Source: Amborella trichopoda
Taxonomy: Eukaryota; Streptophyta; Magnoliopsida; Amborellales; Amborellaceae
Assembly: GCF_000471905.2 (NCBI RefSeq)
Contig: NW_006496343.1
Location: 51,698-115,697, forward strand
Direction: 5' to 3'
Length of the DNA stretch: 64,000 nucleotides
Position numbers and translations under genes: made by a program. The notes under the pieces are model-generated. The model had not been told where the DNA came from. It was given only the letters and a program-made list of their open reading frames with translations, and searched no databases. Shown piece after piece: positions 22,160-37,100 of the stretch (its first letter is position 1; the number at the start of each line of letters is the position of its first letter).

Positions 22160-25100
22160 ATGGCAAGGAATGGGAGCAAAAGCGTACAGGCAAAGCTGGT
22201 GAGAAAATTTTATTTGGGTAATCAGTTTCTTCCTGCTTAATGGTCTTTTGGATTTTATAATTTTTGCAAACATTAAGCTTTTACTACTTATTATTGTGTT
22301 CTCTTGTAAAATAATTGATGTGTTGGCATTAATGTGAATGTTCTTCCAAAATTGTTCTTAAAAGCTAGGATTTATGCTTAAAAAAAATATACAGATCAGA
22401 ATTGATTGATTGGTGACTTTTGGAGTGGTCGAGAATGATTGTTTTTCATTGTTTGGTATCAATGCAAACTGGATTGAACCCAGTATTCATTATCGGGGTT
22501 ATCTTAATCTTTGATATGATATAGTTCCTCAAGGTGACACTGTTGAAATAACAACCGTAGGAATGATAACTTTGGTTTATTTGGTGGTATGCTTGAATCT
22601 GACGATGGTTCAATATGATGTTTGATGTCACAGTAGTTTACAACATTCTTCCACGCTTGAATTTCAGATTGGGAATGGTATAAGAAAGATTTGTTCAGCT
22701 GCACACCTTGACATGAGTAGTTATGCCTCCCTAAATACCTTACCTTTTGTTGTTCCAAAGAAACATGATAAATATATGATTTGTAGTCGTATTGATGCCA
22801 CCTTTGTCCTTGAATTGTAATGATATTTCCTTGTCCCCTTCAACAATAGGGAAAACATATCTTTGGACATTATCTGCAGAATTCTTTGTCAATGTTGAAC
22901 ATTTTTTTGGATTTGGCTTGGTAAAAGGTAGTAAAAAACTGAACATCGGTTCCAGTAATTTTTTGTAGCTGAAATAATTGTATTTAGAGGAAGGGTTTAC
23001 ATGAAATATGTGAGGAATGGTTAATGACTGGGAATATCATGTTATTTAATGAATGTAAACCATAAGTGGGTCAAGCATGTTTAATGGACCACCACTTTCT
23101 TCTCCCATTGCCTCACTGGACCATAAGGAGATCCTTAGATGTTCTAACTTATTATAAGACTATCGAGTTGAGTATCCTAACACTGCTAGAGGATTTGAGC
23201 CGTGCATCTGAAACTAATTATCCAACTCCGATTATTATTATCTATTTTTCTTTTTCGACTTATTTTACATTACATATGGAGACAAGAACTCTCTTATTAT
23301 TAATGAATTTTATCTGGGAGCAACATACTTGAAAAATTCTCAGAAGGTTGTGGTGATTCCCCAATGAATTGATACTTTCTTATCATCTTCTTGTTCTTAC
23401 TTCCCTATATGCTAGTTTGTAAATCTCAGTGTTTAGGAGTAACATATCTTGGATATGGCTATCTACCTCACAGTTTATTTTGATTTATTTTCTTAGAACT
23501 CGTCGATGCATATTAAATATCAAATCTCAACAGTTGGTAGTTGTTGAACGAGTTTCTTTGACATTGTTAGCAATTTGATGTTGAACCATGTTCGTCCTAT
23601 TGGTATATCTTACCTCACAATCTCATTTCTCTTCAAGAGACATTCTTAAAGCAGCCAATGTTTACAATAGTATGAAAACATACAAAATAGTAATATTCTT
23701 GGAGCTAAACAATTGTCACTGCCATACAAATTTATCTCAATGAAACTTTGTTGATGAATGTTGTGAATTTATGCCAAGGAACCTTGGTGGGAACCCATCG
23801 GTTTGTCTTTATGATTTTCTGCAAATCTTTTGGACCAAAATCTTTTCTCCCATTAATTTTAATCAAAGAGTTGTTAATTGTTATTGTTTTCCTTGCATAA
23901 ACAGTAATCAGTTAACACTCATGTTTTTCCGAGTTCTGAGGAGTTTTTTACAGGGCATTTGTCAAAGGATAGTCAATATTGAACTGTTGGGGTGCTCACT
24001 GCAGAGTGTATTGTGACTCTCTGGCTATGGTAGTGTTATTACCTTTGGCTAAATGTGCTGATTTGATTATTTTTTATTTTGTGGGAATATTTACTTTTGG
24101 GCAGAAGCACAACTGTGGCACGGGCAACATTTAGAGATCATGTTGAAACTAATTAAGAAAATAGTAATCATTTTGAATCTGATTTCATGGGCTTTTTAAT
24201 ATTCACTCTATAGTTGGTACTTCCTCCAGATGATTTTAGATGGATCTCTCCTCTCTTTTTCTATGCAATGTGTGAAGGGCATCATTTCAAGCAAAAATCT
24301 GCTCTAGTACCATGTAGAGAACCCTAGAACACTTGCAAGGGCTCAAGTTGACTCTGCTCTATCCCAGTAGAGTCTTTCCAAGAACAACTAAAAGCGAAGA
24401 AAAGCCCATGGGATTCAACTGAATCTTACGAGACTCATCGGCTGCCTGTGGCAAGTCGACTGTGGTGAGCCCCAAGACTTTCCCGAGTTTTAGAACAATG
24501 GAATTCTATACAACAGATTGGTTTTGCGGAAATCGGTAAAATGATTCCATTCATTGATTCAAGATATACAATGTCTTCTATAAGTTTACAAATGGCGATC
24601 ACACCCTTGGACTTATGTGCAACTGCAGTTGGTGAATAAATACAATAGAAACACACGTTTGATTACTTGATTACAATGCTTCTCCTTACGTCAAATATCT
24701 CTAACAATCACTCTTGAGCAGTCTCTGCCATGCTATACCAATTCTGTAGGGTATTCCATATCTCTACAGCCCAACCGAATGCTATTTAGAGATTTCACAG
24801 ATAGCTTTCTACTGCGAAGGCTTTCAGAAAACTGAAGGAAAATGCTTAGACTTGTTACCAAAGCGCACAGTTCATGGTCTGCAACATCATAAATTTCACA
24901 GCTCCAATTGAGTATCCTATCACTCTTGACTCTTCTAAAACCACCATCCAAGACCGCTCTGATATCCCCTCAAAGACAGAATGGTTGTAGCTCTCAATGA
25001 GAAAAAAGGATGCTCAGGTGATAATATTGGTTTCAAGTTCCAATTACCGATTCATCTCCATTCAGTACACATCTCGAGCATTTAATATTCAATAAAATTG

Positions 25101-28100
25101 GCCAATTTACGTGTTCTTGGGCACGAATAGTTGGATGATGACATCTAAGGCTGTTTTTGTCTGAATTACCATGCTTAGCAATCAGCATACAATATTTCTG
25201 TTAGTGGATGTTCATGGGAGTATGCATGTGTGTCATGCGTGGTCATCTAGGTATGCATGTGCGTCTGCATTCCATCCCCGGTACCATATTTCTATTTCTG
25301 GGCCATTTTTTCCAACGTAATATATGTTCTTATTGGGACTGGGACATAGGAAAATCATCTTGCAGAATCTGTTAAATGTAGTAGCTTGATAGGTAAAGGG
25401 GAGCTCCAGTTTTTCAAATTATTGGAAGTGAAATTATTTTTGATGTAAATAGTGCTGATGGATTGTTTTGGGTCTCTTGAAGATCAAGGGAAGTTCGTTC
25501 TTGTGCATGTAGCAGTTTTTAATGAGTCTTGTGTTAATTGTTGGTGTCCATATGCAATATTTGGGAATTTTTATCAAATTGGATTGGCAAAGTTATTAAT
25601 TAATAAAGAAAGAAAAAATTTAATAGGGAATTTCGTTTTCTGTAGTTATGGGGTAAAGGAATGATTCATAGCTTTGCTTTTATCTCCTGTTCAATAGAAT
25701 CAAGATGTGTATTGGTTGTATCATGTGAGGAAACTGATTATGGATGTTGGCTAACATATCTAGGATGACAATTTTTATTTATGGTTTTAACAACATGCAT
25801 ATTTTTTCTCAAGGTACTTCTTGGCGACATGGGAACTGGAAAAACAAGTTTGGTACTGAGATTTGTCAAAGGCCAATTTTTCGATTTTCAGGTTCTATTG
25901 CAGCTCCCATATGCAGATATCTGCTTGTTTGCATTTCTCTCAAAGTCAGTGTTTAAATATCAGTGACTCAGGTCCGCATGAATAACCCTAAGACTTGGGG
26001 CAAGTCTAGCTTGAGTCAATTTTTATTACATTGCTTATAGATATTTGGCCCAGCCTGCCTCTGACTCAGGCTTGGGACCCTAGTTAGTCCAAGCCCAAGT
26101 CTGGGTTTTTAATCAGTACTCAAATTTAAGGGCTATTGACTTTATTATAGTTTTCAGGAATCAACAATAGGTGCAGCATTCTTCTCTCAAACGATATCTT
26201 TAAATGAAGCCACTGTGAAATTTGATATATGGGACACGGCAGGACAAGAAAGATATCATAGCTTGGCTCCCATGTATTATCGTGGCGCAGCTGCAGCTGT
26301 TGTTGTTTATGATATTACAAGCATGGTAAGATTATTAATTTCAATATCACATTTACCTGTTATGGGTAATTTGTATGTTCGGGCTCCATCATTTTCTAAA
26401 GCATTGATCTAATCACTGAAACATTAGCTTTGGATGTTGATCTCCAAATGCCCTGCATTTTGTTTAGTAGATAACTAGAGTTTATTTCACTTAAATTCCT
26501 AGTTTTTTATTGCCAAATACCACTATGCAGATTTTCAAGAAATGCATGGCATGCAATGTAGTATTTCTCATACTAGTGATTGGTTTTTGCCCTTTTGATT
26601 CTTGCGTGCTACTGTTACATGGATGCTGGTGCACAATTATATTGACCTTCCAATTCCTGCATTCTATCCAGCCATGATCCTACATTCGTCTTAGTTATGT
26701 GGTCATCTATTCCTATTTGTGGTTTCATGGTTTGCCTATCCAAATAGAGATTTGAATCCAATTTTTGTTCCTGTTGAGTTCATAATTTGCTTAGTTAGTG
26801 TGTGTGCAGTATAATCAACCTAGTACTGATCTTGCTCATGCTCATTAGGGGGTGATTCCTAGTCAAATTGTTAACTATGTAGCTCCATAGCTCTTTATAA
26901 CATAAAATGCCTAGCTTCCTTCTACAGTCCTTTCTTTTCCCCCTCCCTGTTTTCATTTACTCAATGTTCTTATTTTGAGATGGTGTTACAATTGCTTAGA
27001 TATCTTATGTCATTGGTGTAGCCACTTGTCAATCATGGCATGTTAGAACGCAGGTGCTTTTATTTGACTTGTAAACTTGTAGTCTTTCACTTTTTCGTCA
27101 TTCATTAGGCATTTTGTTTTGATGTTTGGGTCTGATGAATGCTTTAGGGCTTCATGGCTAGGATATGGTAAATATCAAAGAGAAATAGAACATTGAGAAA
27201 CACAAGCTAGAGAGGAAGCTACGATTAGGAGAAGAGGGTGAGTCTATGGCAAAATGGGAGAGTAAAAGAAAGAAAGAAAGAAAAGATCTGGACAGAAATT
27301 GACATAGTAGAAGGGAGAGTTGTGGTGGTTGCTATGTAATTGAATTATTAAAGATCTTGATAGAGAATCAGAAACCGAAAGGGGTTTCTTATAACTTTTA
27401 CACGAATACTGAAGAAAAAAAAGAGAGCACGGTTGGTTCCAGCACAACAGAAGTAAAATACAACAGTAACAATATGAGAAGTAGGAAATTATTTATAGGT
27501 CCTTGACAAGGCTTGATGGCCTCTCTTAATTACAACAAAAAAATGATTTTATCAATCTCAAGTCTCCTCAAAAAGATAAAGAAAACAAACTTCCTATCGC
27601 CCATTCTTAACCTTGAATGAGAAACCTTGTTGTTCTACCATGACATAATATCCTAGTTGATCTCCCATAATATATGAAAAGCAGGAAATTATTTACAGGT
27701 CCTTGACAAGGCTCGATGGCCTCTCTTAATTACAACAAAAATTTGATTTTATCAATCTCAAATCTCCATAAAAAGATAAAGAAAAAAATCTTCCTATTGC
27801 CCATTTTTAACCTTGAATGAGAAACCCTAACCCTTGTTGTTCTACCATGACATAATAGTAATATACTAGTTGATCTCCCATATCAAATCCCTTCTTTCTA
27901 ATCAATATTTCTAAAACACCCCTTTTCTCCCATAGTTTTATCTATAGTTCTTTTAACTCAAATTTATCACCATCTCCCTCGAATTTATTTTTGTAGGAAA
28001 TACTCAAATATATTTGAAAATCGTATAGAAGCTTCTTATGTAAGAAATAATGAAAACACCACTAATGAGTTTAAATTACCCTGCGACCTTCTAAAATCAA

Positions 28101-31100
28101 ATTCTTGAAGGATCTTTTATGCTTCACCAGAAAGTTTTATTGGCTTGGCTTATAGAAGTTGCTCTAGAAATGCTTAACAAACAATGTCTCAGTGAAGGGC
28201 TATGGGGACATTTTTATTCTATTTTGAAAGTGTTGATAATGCTAGATTGGAAGACCTTGGAAAAAAATCCTAAGAGAAGTAAGGCATCTTTGCGATGTAC
28301 AACTTATATGTACATTCAAGAGGAATCACACAATTGATATTGGTAATTGGTGATCGCATTTCGGCCTGGGACAGTGTAGAAGGAGAAGGAGACTTTGGGT
28401 TAAAGAGGTGATTGATAGGAACAAATTGGACTCTATCCTCATTTAGGAGTATTTATAGTGCAAATCTAAGAGATTTCTAATGGAATCTCCCTAATCTTAA
28501 CACCATAAAATCAGTTTATTAATAAATATGTTGGAGGATTCACTGCGATCAGTCGAATTACGATCTAGGGGATTTTCCCTTGGATCGTGGGCAGAGCCGG
28601 CATAATCATTGCGCCGTAAATAAGGTAAAATACTGCAGTAATCCAAATTTTAATAAAATGCTCAAAAATAAAGTGGAAAGGAGAAATGGACTTACTGCCC
28701 TGGACAATTGGTCCTGAACGTGCGAAGCCAGGAGGTTTGCCCGTATCAAGACTGCAGCTTTCTTTGCACCATTTGCCTTCTTTCTTCTCTTAAATCGACC
28801 AAAGTTGAATATTGGGTTGGAAAATAGATTCTTAAGGGAAAAAGGGGGTTGTTATAATCTTGGTCTCCAAATTTGTGGCTTTTGGGTTCTCCTAGGGCTT
28901 AGGGCTAGAGGTTAAAGGTTTAATGTCATTGGGCTAGGGCTTAGTCTAAGTCTAAAGGTTTGAGAAATTGAGGGTTTTCACTCAGGGACTTAGGTGTTCT
29001 CTAGGGTTCTAGGCTTCTCTCTCTTCGCATCTAACCCTCCAAATGGGCAGAATTGAGTCATTTTATATACTCCTCGTCAGTTGGGAAATGGTTTCAAATC
29101 TCACCTATCGGGTTATCAGATGTCGGATATCCTGTCGTCCAGGCTTTCTATGGCCCAAAGAGAGATTTTGAGCATTGAGTAGGCTAGGCGCCAAGTTACG
29201 AGGCATTTTGATAATTTCCATCAAAACGATGGGTCTTATGTCGTCAAGGTCAACAATGACCAAAATCTCTAGATTTTGGTTCTCGTGATATTCCATGTTG
29301 TTTTAGGTGATTCCTTAGTCTATTCCAAATTCAAAATCCTATCCAAGTCTTGGATTTCCCTATTTTAATAATTTAAGGATAATGTTGGATAATTCTAAGG
29401 GTTTTTAGAGGGTATGGGCTACAACTTAGTGGACTACAGACCATAGAAACATTGGTATAGGGTATTTTAGTGTAGTATGGTCCTTAGTGTCCTTTGAGGG
29501 ATAGGCGAGTGGCAAAGAAGTAGACACCTACAGACAATCTCGATTTCATTTTCTCCTATTATTAAATGTTCAGAGGGCACACCAGCTCTTCTGCACTAGA
29601 CCTTGCGCTAATTCACTCATCCATTTAGGGCATTTTCATCCTAAGGTTTTCAGCCTAAGCTTTTCTTCGAACGTTTTTGGCTAGTCTGGACTCTAAACTG
29701 AATTTTCTAGCCATGCCACTTAACCTTTTGGCATTCTCAATTCACATTTCAAAGTTCTGAATTTGACTACATCCTCCTTGATTTTCCTTCAAGTTTTTCA
29801 TAGGGCTTAGGTTGGCTGCTCCTATTAGAAATGTTCACCTAAATTTTCAACGTATTCTTTGAAAACTTTTTGGCTCATTTTAGAGAGAATGGAGAAGGTA
29901 GGGGTGGCAATCCAGTAGGGTCGACCCGTCGAACTGAGGAGTTAAACCGAACCGGGTTTGGGTCTGGGTCCAAGTTTTTGGACCCGGCGTGTCAGATCTG
30001 GTTCCAAATGACTTGAACCCAAGCCTGGTCAGGTTTGGGTTTGAATCCGGCTTGGACCCCTATCGGGTCGGGGTCAACCTGACCCGATATAGAATATATA
30101 TACAAGATATATTATACAATACAAAGATTAATTTTATATTATATGATACAAAGATTAATTTTTTTATATTTTTAAATTTCTAAACTGGGGTCTGGGTCCA
30201 AATGACTTTAATGCGGGATGGGTCCATGTCCAATTCACTTGGACCCGACCTAGATCCGGGTCGGGTTCGGATCTATGTGGATCCTTATGGGTGGGGTCCA
30301 AGTTTGACCAACCCCGATTCGACCCATTGACACCCCTAGGAGAAGGCGGTAATGCGGTAACCTGATTTACGGGCGACAAATTCCTTTGCTTTAAAAAAAA
30401 ATTTACAAATTCTGATAACAAGGAGAAGTTTTTGAAACATAAACAGGAGTTCAGGGATACAATTTTAACAAAAGGAACTAAAGATTTGGAAATTAGTAAA
30501 CAAAGAGGTGAAAAGTTTGAAGAAGGAATAATATTTCAAGGACAAAATGGACCGCAGTTTTAGCTCATACAACCATGGAACCCTCTAAGCAATTTAGCAT
30601 CATACAGTGATGGAGTTATCAACCCGACAGTTAATTCATGCGGTAGCAGATGTTTTCTAAAAACACCAGACCATTTTGTGTTCAATGGGGTTAGACGTTT
30701 TCCACAATTGATTTCGCAATCACCCTTTTACGTCATACAAGGTTAGACGCTATGAATCTCGAAGGATTTGAACTAATGTTTTGGATTTAAAAAGCATTTG
30801 AACTTTGAATCCCAAAGGATTTGAATCCATTGAGTTCAAGTGTTTTTGAATCTGAAAAGGATTTGAATTTTTTTAACTCTGAAAGGGTTTGAATTGGTTA
30901 AATTTTGAAGACGGTTGACAACATTTTGGGACAAGTTTCAAAATTTTTGAAGATTTTTCTTAATACTTCAAGTGCTTTTGAGAAATCATTTTGAAAATCA
31001 TGCTGAAGAATACACGTACTTGTGCTCAAATCTCGGCTTCCTCTTCTTCTAAAAGTGTCTAGAAACATTATAATGGACTTCTTTGGCGAATGGGTGTAAA

Positions 31101-34100
31101 CGATGGGGTCTGCGACATTTCTGGGCCTTGTCCTCAGACAATGCAAAATGAAGCCATTTATCGTTGACAGTTTACCAGCCAACTTTTCCCCGTTCCATTC
31201 GATTTAGGAATCTCTTTTCGACTGGGAGTTATCTTTCCGAGTCTATTTAAGGGCCTTTTGGCCAAAATTTCCATCACATGAGCTTGTCTTCTCAATGAGC
31301 TTGTCTTCTCTCCTACTTTTCTGCAATTCTGATCTCTTTCTTAGGGTTTTTCTTTTTCTTGTTTCTTGTTAACTAGTTTTGATGTCCATGTCTCTTAAGA
31401 AGTAGGATGACCCATTTGATGAGAAGGGCAAGGAAGTTTCCCCACTCCTTTTCTCTAGGATTAGACCCTTCCCTAAGAATCTACCGTGTCACATTGCTCA
31501 AGTTTGCGTGAAGAAGAGGCACCTTGACAAGTCCAAGGCTATCCATTAATTGGTCCCTGGTTTAGAGAAAAATGGTTTTCTTCAGCGAAAGAGTGGCCCA
31601 ACTGATGACCTTCCTTTCATCACTATCTATAGTAGGTATCTTGAGTATGGTCTCTTCAAATATCAATTTTTTTCTTTAATTGAAGCTCTTTTTGAAAGAT
31701 TCAACTACCAAACAAACACTTTTATGCTACCCACTGGGGAGAGCACTCCAACCTTGGTGCAAGTTTCAAGGACTTCAGGGTTAAGCTTAGCTGGCACTCT
31801 CTACCATCCCTTAACTTCCACAGACGATCACTCTATCTTAAGGAGGCTATTCTTGGGGTCAGCATATGTTCTCCAGCATGAGTGGGTCGATATGAAAGAA
31901 CTTGTCAATGTCGGGAATCTAGTGGGGATAAAGAAAGCTCCCATACTAGTCCATGTCGTAATTGGCAAGGCTTACCCATCTTTGATGGGTACAAAAATAA
32001 ATTTCCAAATTCATTCCTCTGGTTAGGCACTTTCCCGATTTTCGAGCCCTGGAGAACATAGGCTAACCCTAGGAATTGCCTCCCTAAGATCGAGTGATCG
32101 TCTGTGGAAGTTAAGAGATGATAGGGAGTGCCAGCTAGGCTTAACCCTGAAATCCTTAAAACTTCCTCTAAGGTTGGAGTGCTCTCCCAAGTGGGGTCTC
32201 AAGAGGATAAGATCGAGGCAAATGAATCCATAAATCCCTTCCATGATCAAGCTCCAAGGAGAAAGGTAGCTCATCGTACGGATAGGGATAGTAGAAGGTC
32301 GGAAACCGGTCTCAAGATTGATCCCAGAGTGTTATGGAAGTCTATCTAAAGACAAGCATGGAGATACTTTGTTCTCATCAAATGGTTCTCATGATCTGCA
32401 TGTTGTGGACTTGGACTTACCACCAGCCTTTGGCAAGTACCTGGATGAAGTTTTGGGTGTTGAGAAAGAAGTAGGTTATATAAATGGTGATCCAATCATC
32501 GAAGAAGATCTTACCCTTTGAGAGGATTTATGAATGCTCCTATTCTTGATGAAGAATAGGGTGGATGTCAAGGAGTTGTTCTCAAAATATTGGAGGTAAA
32601 TGGTTTCTTAGTCCCTTAGATGAAGTAGTGAGAAGAATGGTGTTGACGGAGATAATGATACTGATGTTGTTCTTCTTGGAGTTTTATCTAAATTTAGGGT
32701 GAGGTACACACCAAAGTGTTCAAGGTATTTCCCCCTGAACTCTCAACTGATGAGTTTGATATAGGAGCTGCTCACAAAAGGGTTGCCAAAATCATTCTCT
32801 ATGAGAGAACTCAGACTGAGTTATTGCTTTGCTTTGTTGAATGAACCAAATATTTTCCTTATTATCTTTCCCTGAAACCTAAACCTAAGGAACCTAATAT
32901 TTACATCTCAACCTCACAAAATTCAGCAAGAGCAAGTCTCAAAGTTCAAAGTTTTTCTTGCAGTCTAAGAGACGAGTTTTCCTCAATTATGTTTATGATC
33001 GATAGTGTTGCGCACTTGCATCGCAACTTGATGGATAAGATGTATATGAGAGGCAGATCTCTTGTTATTTTGGATTCTATATCTTTAAGGTTGAGTTACA
33101 ATGTTTCCAAGTGATGAAAAATTATGGGTTTTGGTCTACTCAATATACCCTTGCTGGTATTGTTACGTCAAAATGGTGTAGCGAACGATTGGAAAGTATG
33201 TAGGCAGTTAAGTAGGCCTATGCTAAAGCTGTTAAATGTGGGTTTGGCTGTAATCTTTGCACCGACGGCACTCTCATCCATTCATTGCAAGATAGGCAAT
33301 CTCCTTTTGGCGACTTCAATGCTCAAACATAGAAGTCAAAGAGGTGAGATTTCCTACAAAGTCATTTTGAATGGATATCTTCGAGGACGTATGATTAGAA
33401 GTGATTCAAGACTCTTCCCTCCTATGCTTGCTCATGGGTCTAAACCAAGTTCTTTTGAATACCATAAGTTGAGCCAGCACAAGATTGGACCATGTGAAGT
33501 GGTGCAGAAGATTAATAACAATGCACATAAATTGAAGCTTCCCAGCTATATTCACACTTTTGATGTTTTTAATGTCAACCATCTCATTCCATATCGTGGT
33601 AATGCCTCTGATGACGACGAGCCACCAAATTCGAGGGCGAATTCTTTTTAGAAAGGATATGCATCCTAGAACACTGCTCTCGCGTATCTAGATAAGAGAG
33701 ACAAACTTAAAGTTTACAAGAGGAACCATAAAAGGGAAACTTAGTCATTGAGTTTATCCTTTTACATCTTTTATTTATTTATTGAGTTATTTTTTTTACT
33801 TAAGAGGCATAAGTAGTAATTTCAAGATTCTTTTATGTCAATTTATTCACTTAAAATCTTTTATTGTAAATGGCTTATTACTGCCCTTATTGTGTATGTT
33901 GATGCTATTGTTGTGATAGGGAATAATTTGAAGGGCATTGAGGATCTTAAATCTTATTTAAGCAAGGTGTTTAATATCGAATATTTAGGACCCCTTGAGT
34001 GTTTTTTGGGAATTGAAGTGGCAAGATCAAAGAAAGGGATAGTCATCTCCCAGAGAAAATGTGTTAGATTTGTTACAACAAATGAGGATGTTGGGATCTA

Positions 34101-37100
34101 GACTTGTAGATACTCCTATAGAAGTTAGTCATAATCTTCATGGAGAAAGGGGAGAGCTACTCAGTATCAACGAATATTGGGTAGGCTTATATATATCTCA
34201 ATCATTTGATCAAACATTTCTTATGTGGTTAGCATGGTCAGCCAATTTATACATGCACTATGTAAAACCCACCTCAATTCTATGTACAGAATATTAAGAT
34301 TTCTCAAGTCTGCACTAGGCAAACGGATGTTTTTCTCATATCAAGAATATTTTGATGTTGCAATCTATACCAATGCTGATTGGGTTGGTTGCCAAACTAA
34401 TAGAAGATCCACAATTGGCTATTGTACCTTTGTTTTGGGAAACCTGGTTACTTGGAAAAGCAAGAAGCAAAATGTGTTGGCAAAATCAAGTGTTGAAGCA
34501 GAATACAGAGCAATGGCTTATGGTACATGTGAAGTAATCTAGATCAAAAGTGTTTTTTTTCTATTTGAGTATTAGATTTAAGCTTTCCATGAAGGTTAGG
34601 ACCGTTTCCGGCCCACCCCTCTCGGGACCCTGCTTAAGTGGGACCAGTACCGGGTTACGGCCCTTAGTTAAGCTTCCCATGACTCTATATTGTGACAATG
34701 AAGCAGCCATTTATATCATAGAAAATCTTGTTTTTCATGAAAGGACTAAACATATTGAAGTAGATTGTCACTTTATTGGAGAGAAGGTTGCTGTCGAGAT
34801 CATTCAGGCTCCTCATGTGAATTCTAAAGATCAACTTGCAAATATCTTCACCAAAGCAGTTTGACATGATAGATTATATGATATCGTAAGCAAGCTGGGC
34901 ATGATTGATATCTTTGCACCAACTTGAGGGGCAGTGTTGGAAATAAAAAGAATGAGCTTTTATTGAATTTGATGGATAGAACTGTCATTTATCTTTTGTT
35001 TAGTCTTTATTTATCTTAAGTGTCTAAATATAGGTCAGTATTGTCCATAAGTTGTAATTAGGGTTATTACTTAATGTTATAAGAGGGATAGAGGTCACAA
35101 TTGACCTCAATGCCACTCTTTCGCTCTCTTTCTATCTAACTCTTACATGTCTCTCTCTCCCTTCTTCTTCTTCTTCTTCCTTCATCATCGTTTTTCTCTT
35201 TCCTCTCTTTCTTTCTCTAGATCTTACCAAACTGGTTTCTTCTCTACTTTAATTTAAACTTTGTTTGGGTTTTCTTTCATAAGAGATGTACCCAAGCATA
35301 ATGAAGCATCTTGTCATGGACTTTATTGAAAAGCCTAGAGCAGCTAGTGCTCCTTCTTTTATGTATGATTTTTTAATCTTTATCTAATTTTGGATCTCCC
35401 CTATCTTATTCTTTGCTAAACCCTAGCTCCAAGTTACCAGGTTTGTGCTAGTATTTTTCTAAGATTAGTTTTACATTCTATGATGTGATATGGCTGCTGA
35501 AATTTATAACTGTCCAATCCCATTGCGAAGAAGTGTGGTGTGCACAAAATGAACTATTATTCCCAAAGCCATATGTTTCAAGTGTCCTATTTTTGTGTCC
35601 GAAGTGTCACTCTATATAAAACATGTTAATATATTCTTTTCCCTATGGTTTTCTTATCTCGAAGATTCGTTTTTCAACTTATTTTATTTCTTTTTAAAAA
35701 AAAAACTTGGTGCGTAATGAAATCTAACTACATCAAGTGACCATCAAGTAGTTCCTTTGTGGATATGTCGGTGTATTCTTTTGGTTATTAGATATGGCAA
35801 TTGAATATGAGGAGGGAATTTTTAATTGGAGTCTATGTGACATCATTTTCTTCCCAATTGTATGCTTTTTCTTTCAGCTTTTTCTTTTACCTTCATATTG
35901 TCTTGCATCAGATCATGGATCATGTAGTTTTGCCCGTTTTTCTTTGTATGTATTGAGAGTGTTGAATTTGAACACTTCAAAAATCTAATGATAATTACCA
36001 CGCACCAGATTTTTTTAGATATTGATACCTTACGATCTTGTTATAGGCCTCAATCTTTGTCAAATAAGTTGTTCTACCACTCCATTTTTTTTTTATAGGA
36101 ATTATGTTTGTAGGGGCTTGGAAGGATTTGTGCAACTTTTAAGAAATTAACAACACAGTTGTATTTGCTTTCAGGACTCATTTCTTCGTGCTCAAAAATG
36201 GGTTCAAGAGCTTCAAAGACAAGGTGAGTCATACAAGACTACATTATCTAGTATTTCTTTAGTTTGGATGGCATAATAGGGTACGCAAATTTTGTATTGG
36301 CTATTCTCCCTGTTTGGATTGCTTTTACTTTTTATTTTTATTTTTGCTTTCTTTCTCTAATAAATAGTCTTATTTTCAGTTAAGCTACAGAGGGGGAAAA
36401 AATAGAGAGAGAGAGAGAGAGCTAAATGAATAGGTTTAGTAAATGAGGATGCAAGATAGACTTACTTTCACTCGAGCTATACAAACAAAATGAGGAAGCA
36501 AGACTTTGTTAAACAAATTTCTTTGGTATGAAGAAACAAAAAGCTAGTAATCTAGAAGGTTTAGCCGATGCCATTATTTCCCTTGCTTCTATATGAGCTT
36601 TCTACATTTTCAGTTGTTAATCAAATTGTTTCTTTGCTTCCAAATAGTCTTTCTTTTCTTTTATTCTAGGAAGATATATAAATTCAGCTTGTCGCTGATG
36701 GCCACCTAGGTCAGGCCTTTAGGTCTGACTAAATCACTTTTTTATGTGGTGTTCACGGTATTAATATTAGATGCTGTGGAAAGTATCTGAACATTTCGGC
36801 GGAGTTATAAAGGAGCCTAGTATTCTGCAGGCCAGATGAGAAATTCAGAACATTCATGGTAAATAAGAGAGTGCGACAATTACCTGCAAGTTGGTGGATG
36901 ATATATATGGAGTTCAAGAAGAGTTACTATAGGAAGATACAACTATAGGAAGAGACAAATATGTTGGATGAGGGAAAGGATTGGAAGAACATAAAGGAGT
37001 GGCTTGCTAGCAGGGAGACAGTGTTTACACAGTTGCAATTTGGAGATCAGGTGCCCTAACTTGATGATTTTGCCGAAGGCATACTAGCACCAGCAAGGTT

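Noticed and set aside
22446-22946. Overlapping open frames on - in Rab intron 1
   Set aside because: No recognisable domain, no splice partners and low-complexity composition; treated as chance.
28840-29010. TAGGG-rich words suggesting interstitial telomere repeats
   Set aside because: Copies are irregular and never form the plant TTTAGGG unit in tandem.
34225-34864. Open frames in the Rab intron as independent host genes
   Set aside because: They encode Copia RNase H segments in shifting frames and end at an LTR, so they belong to a dead retroelement.
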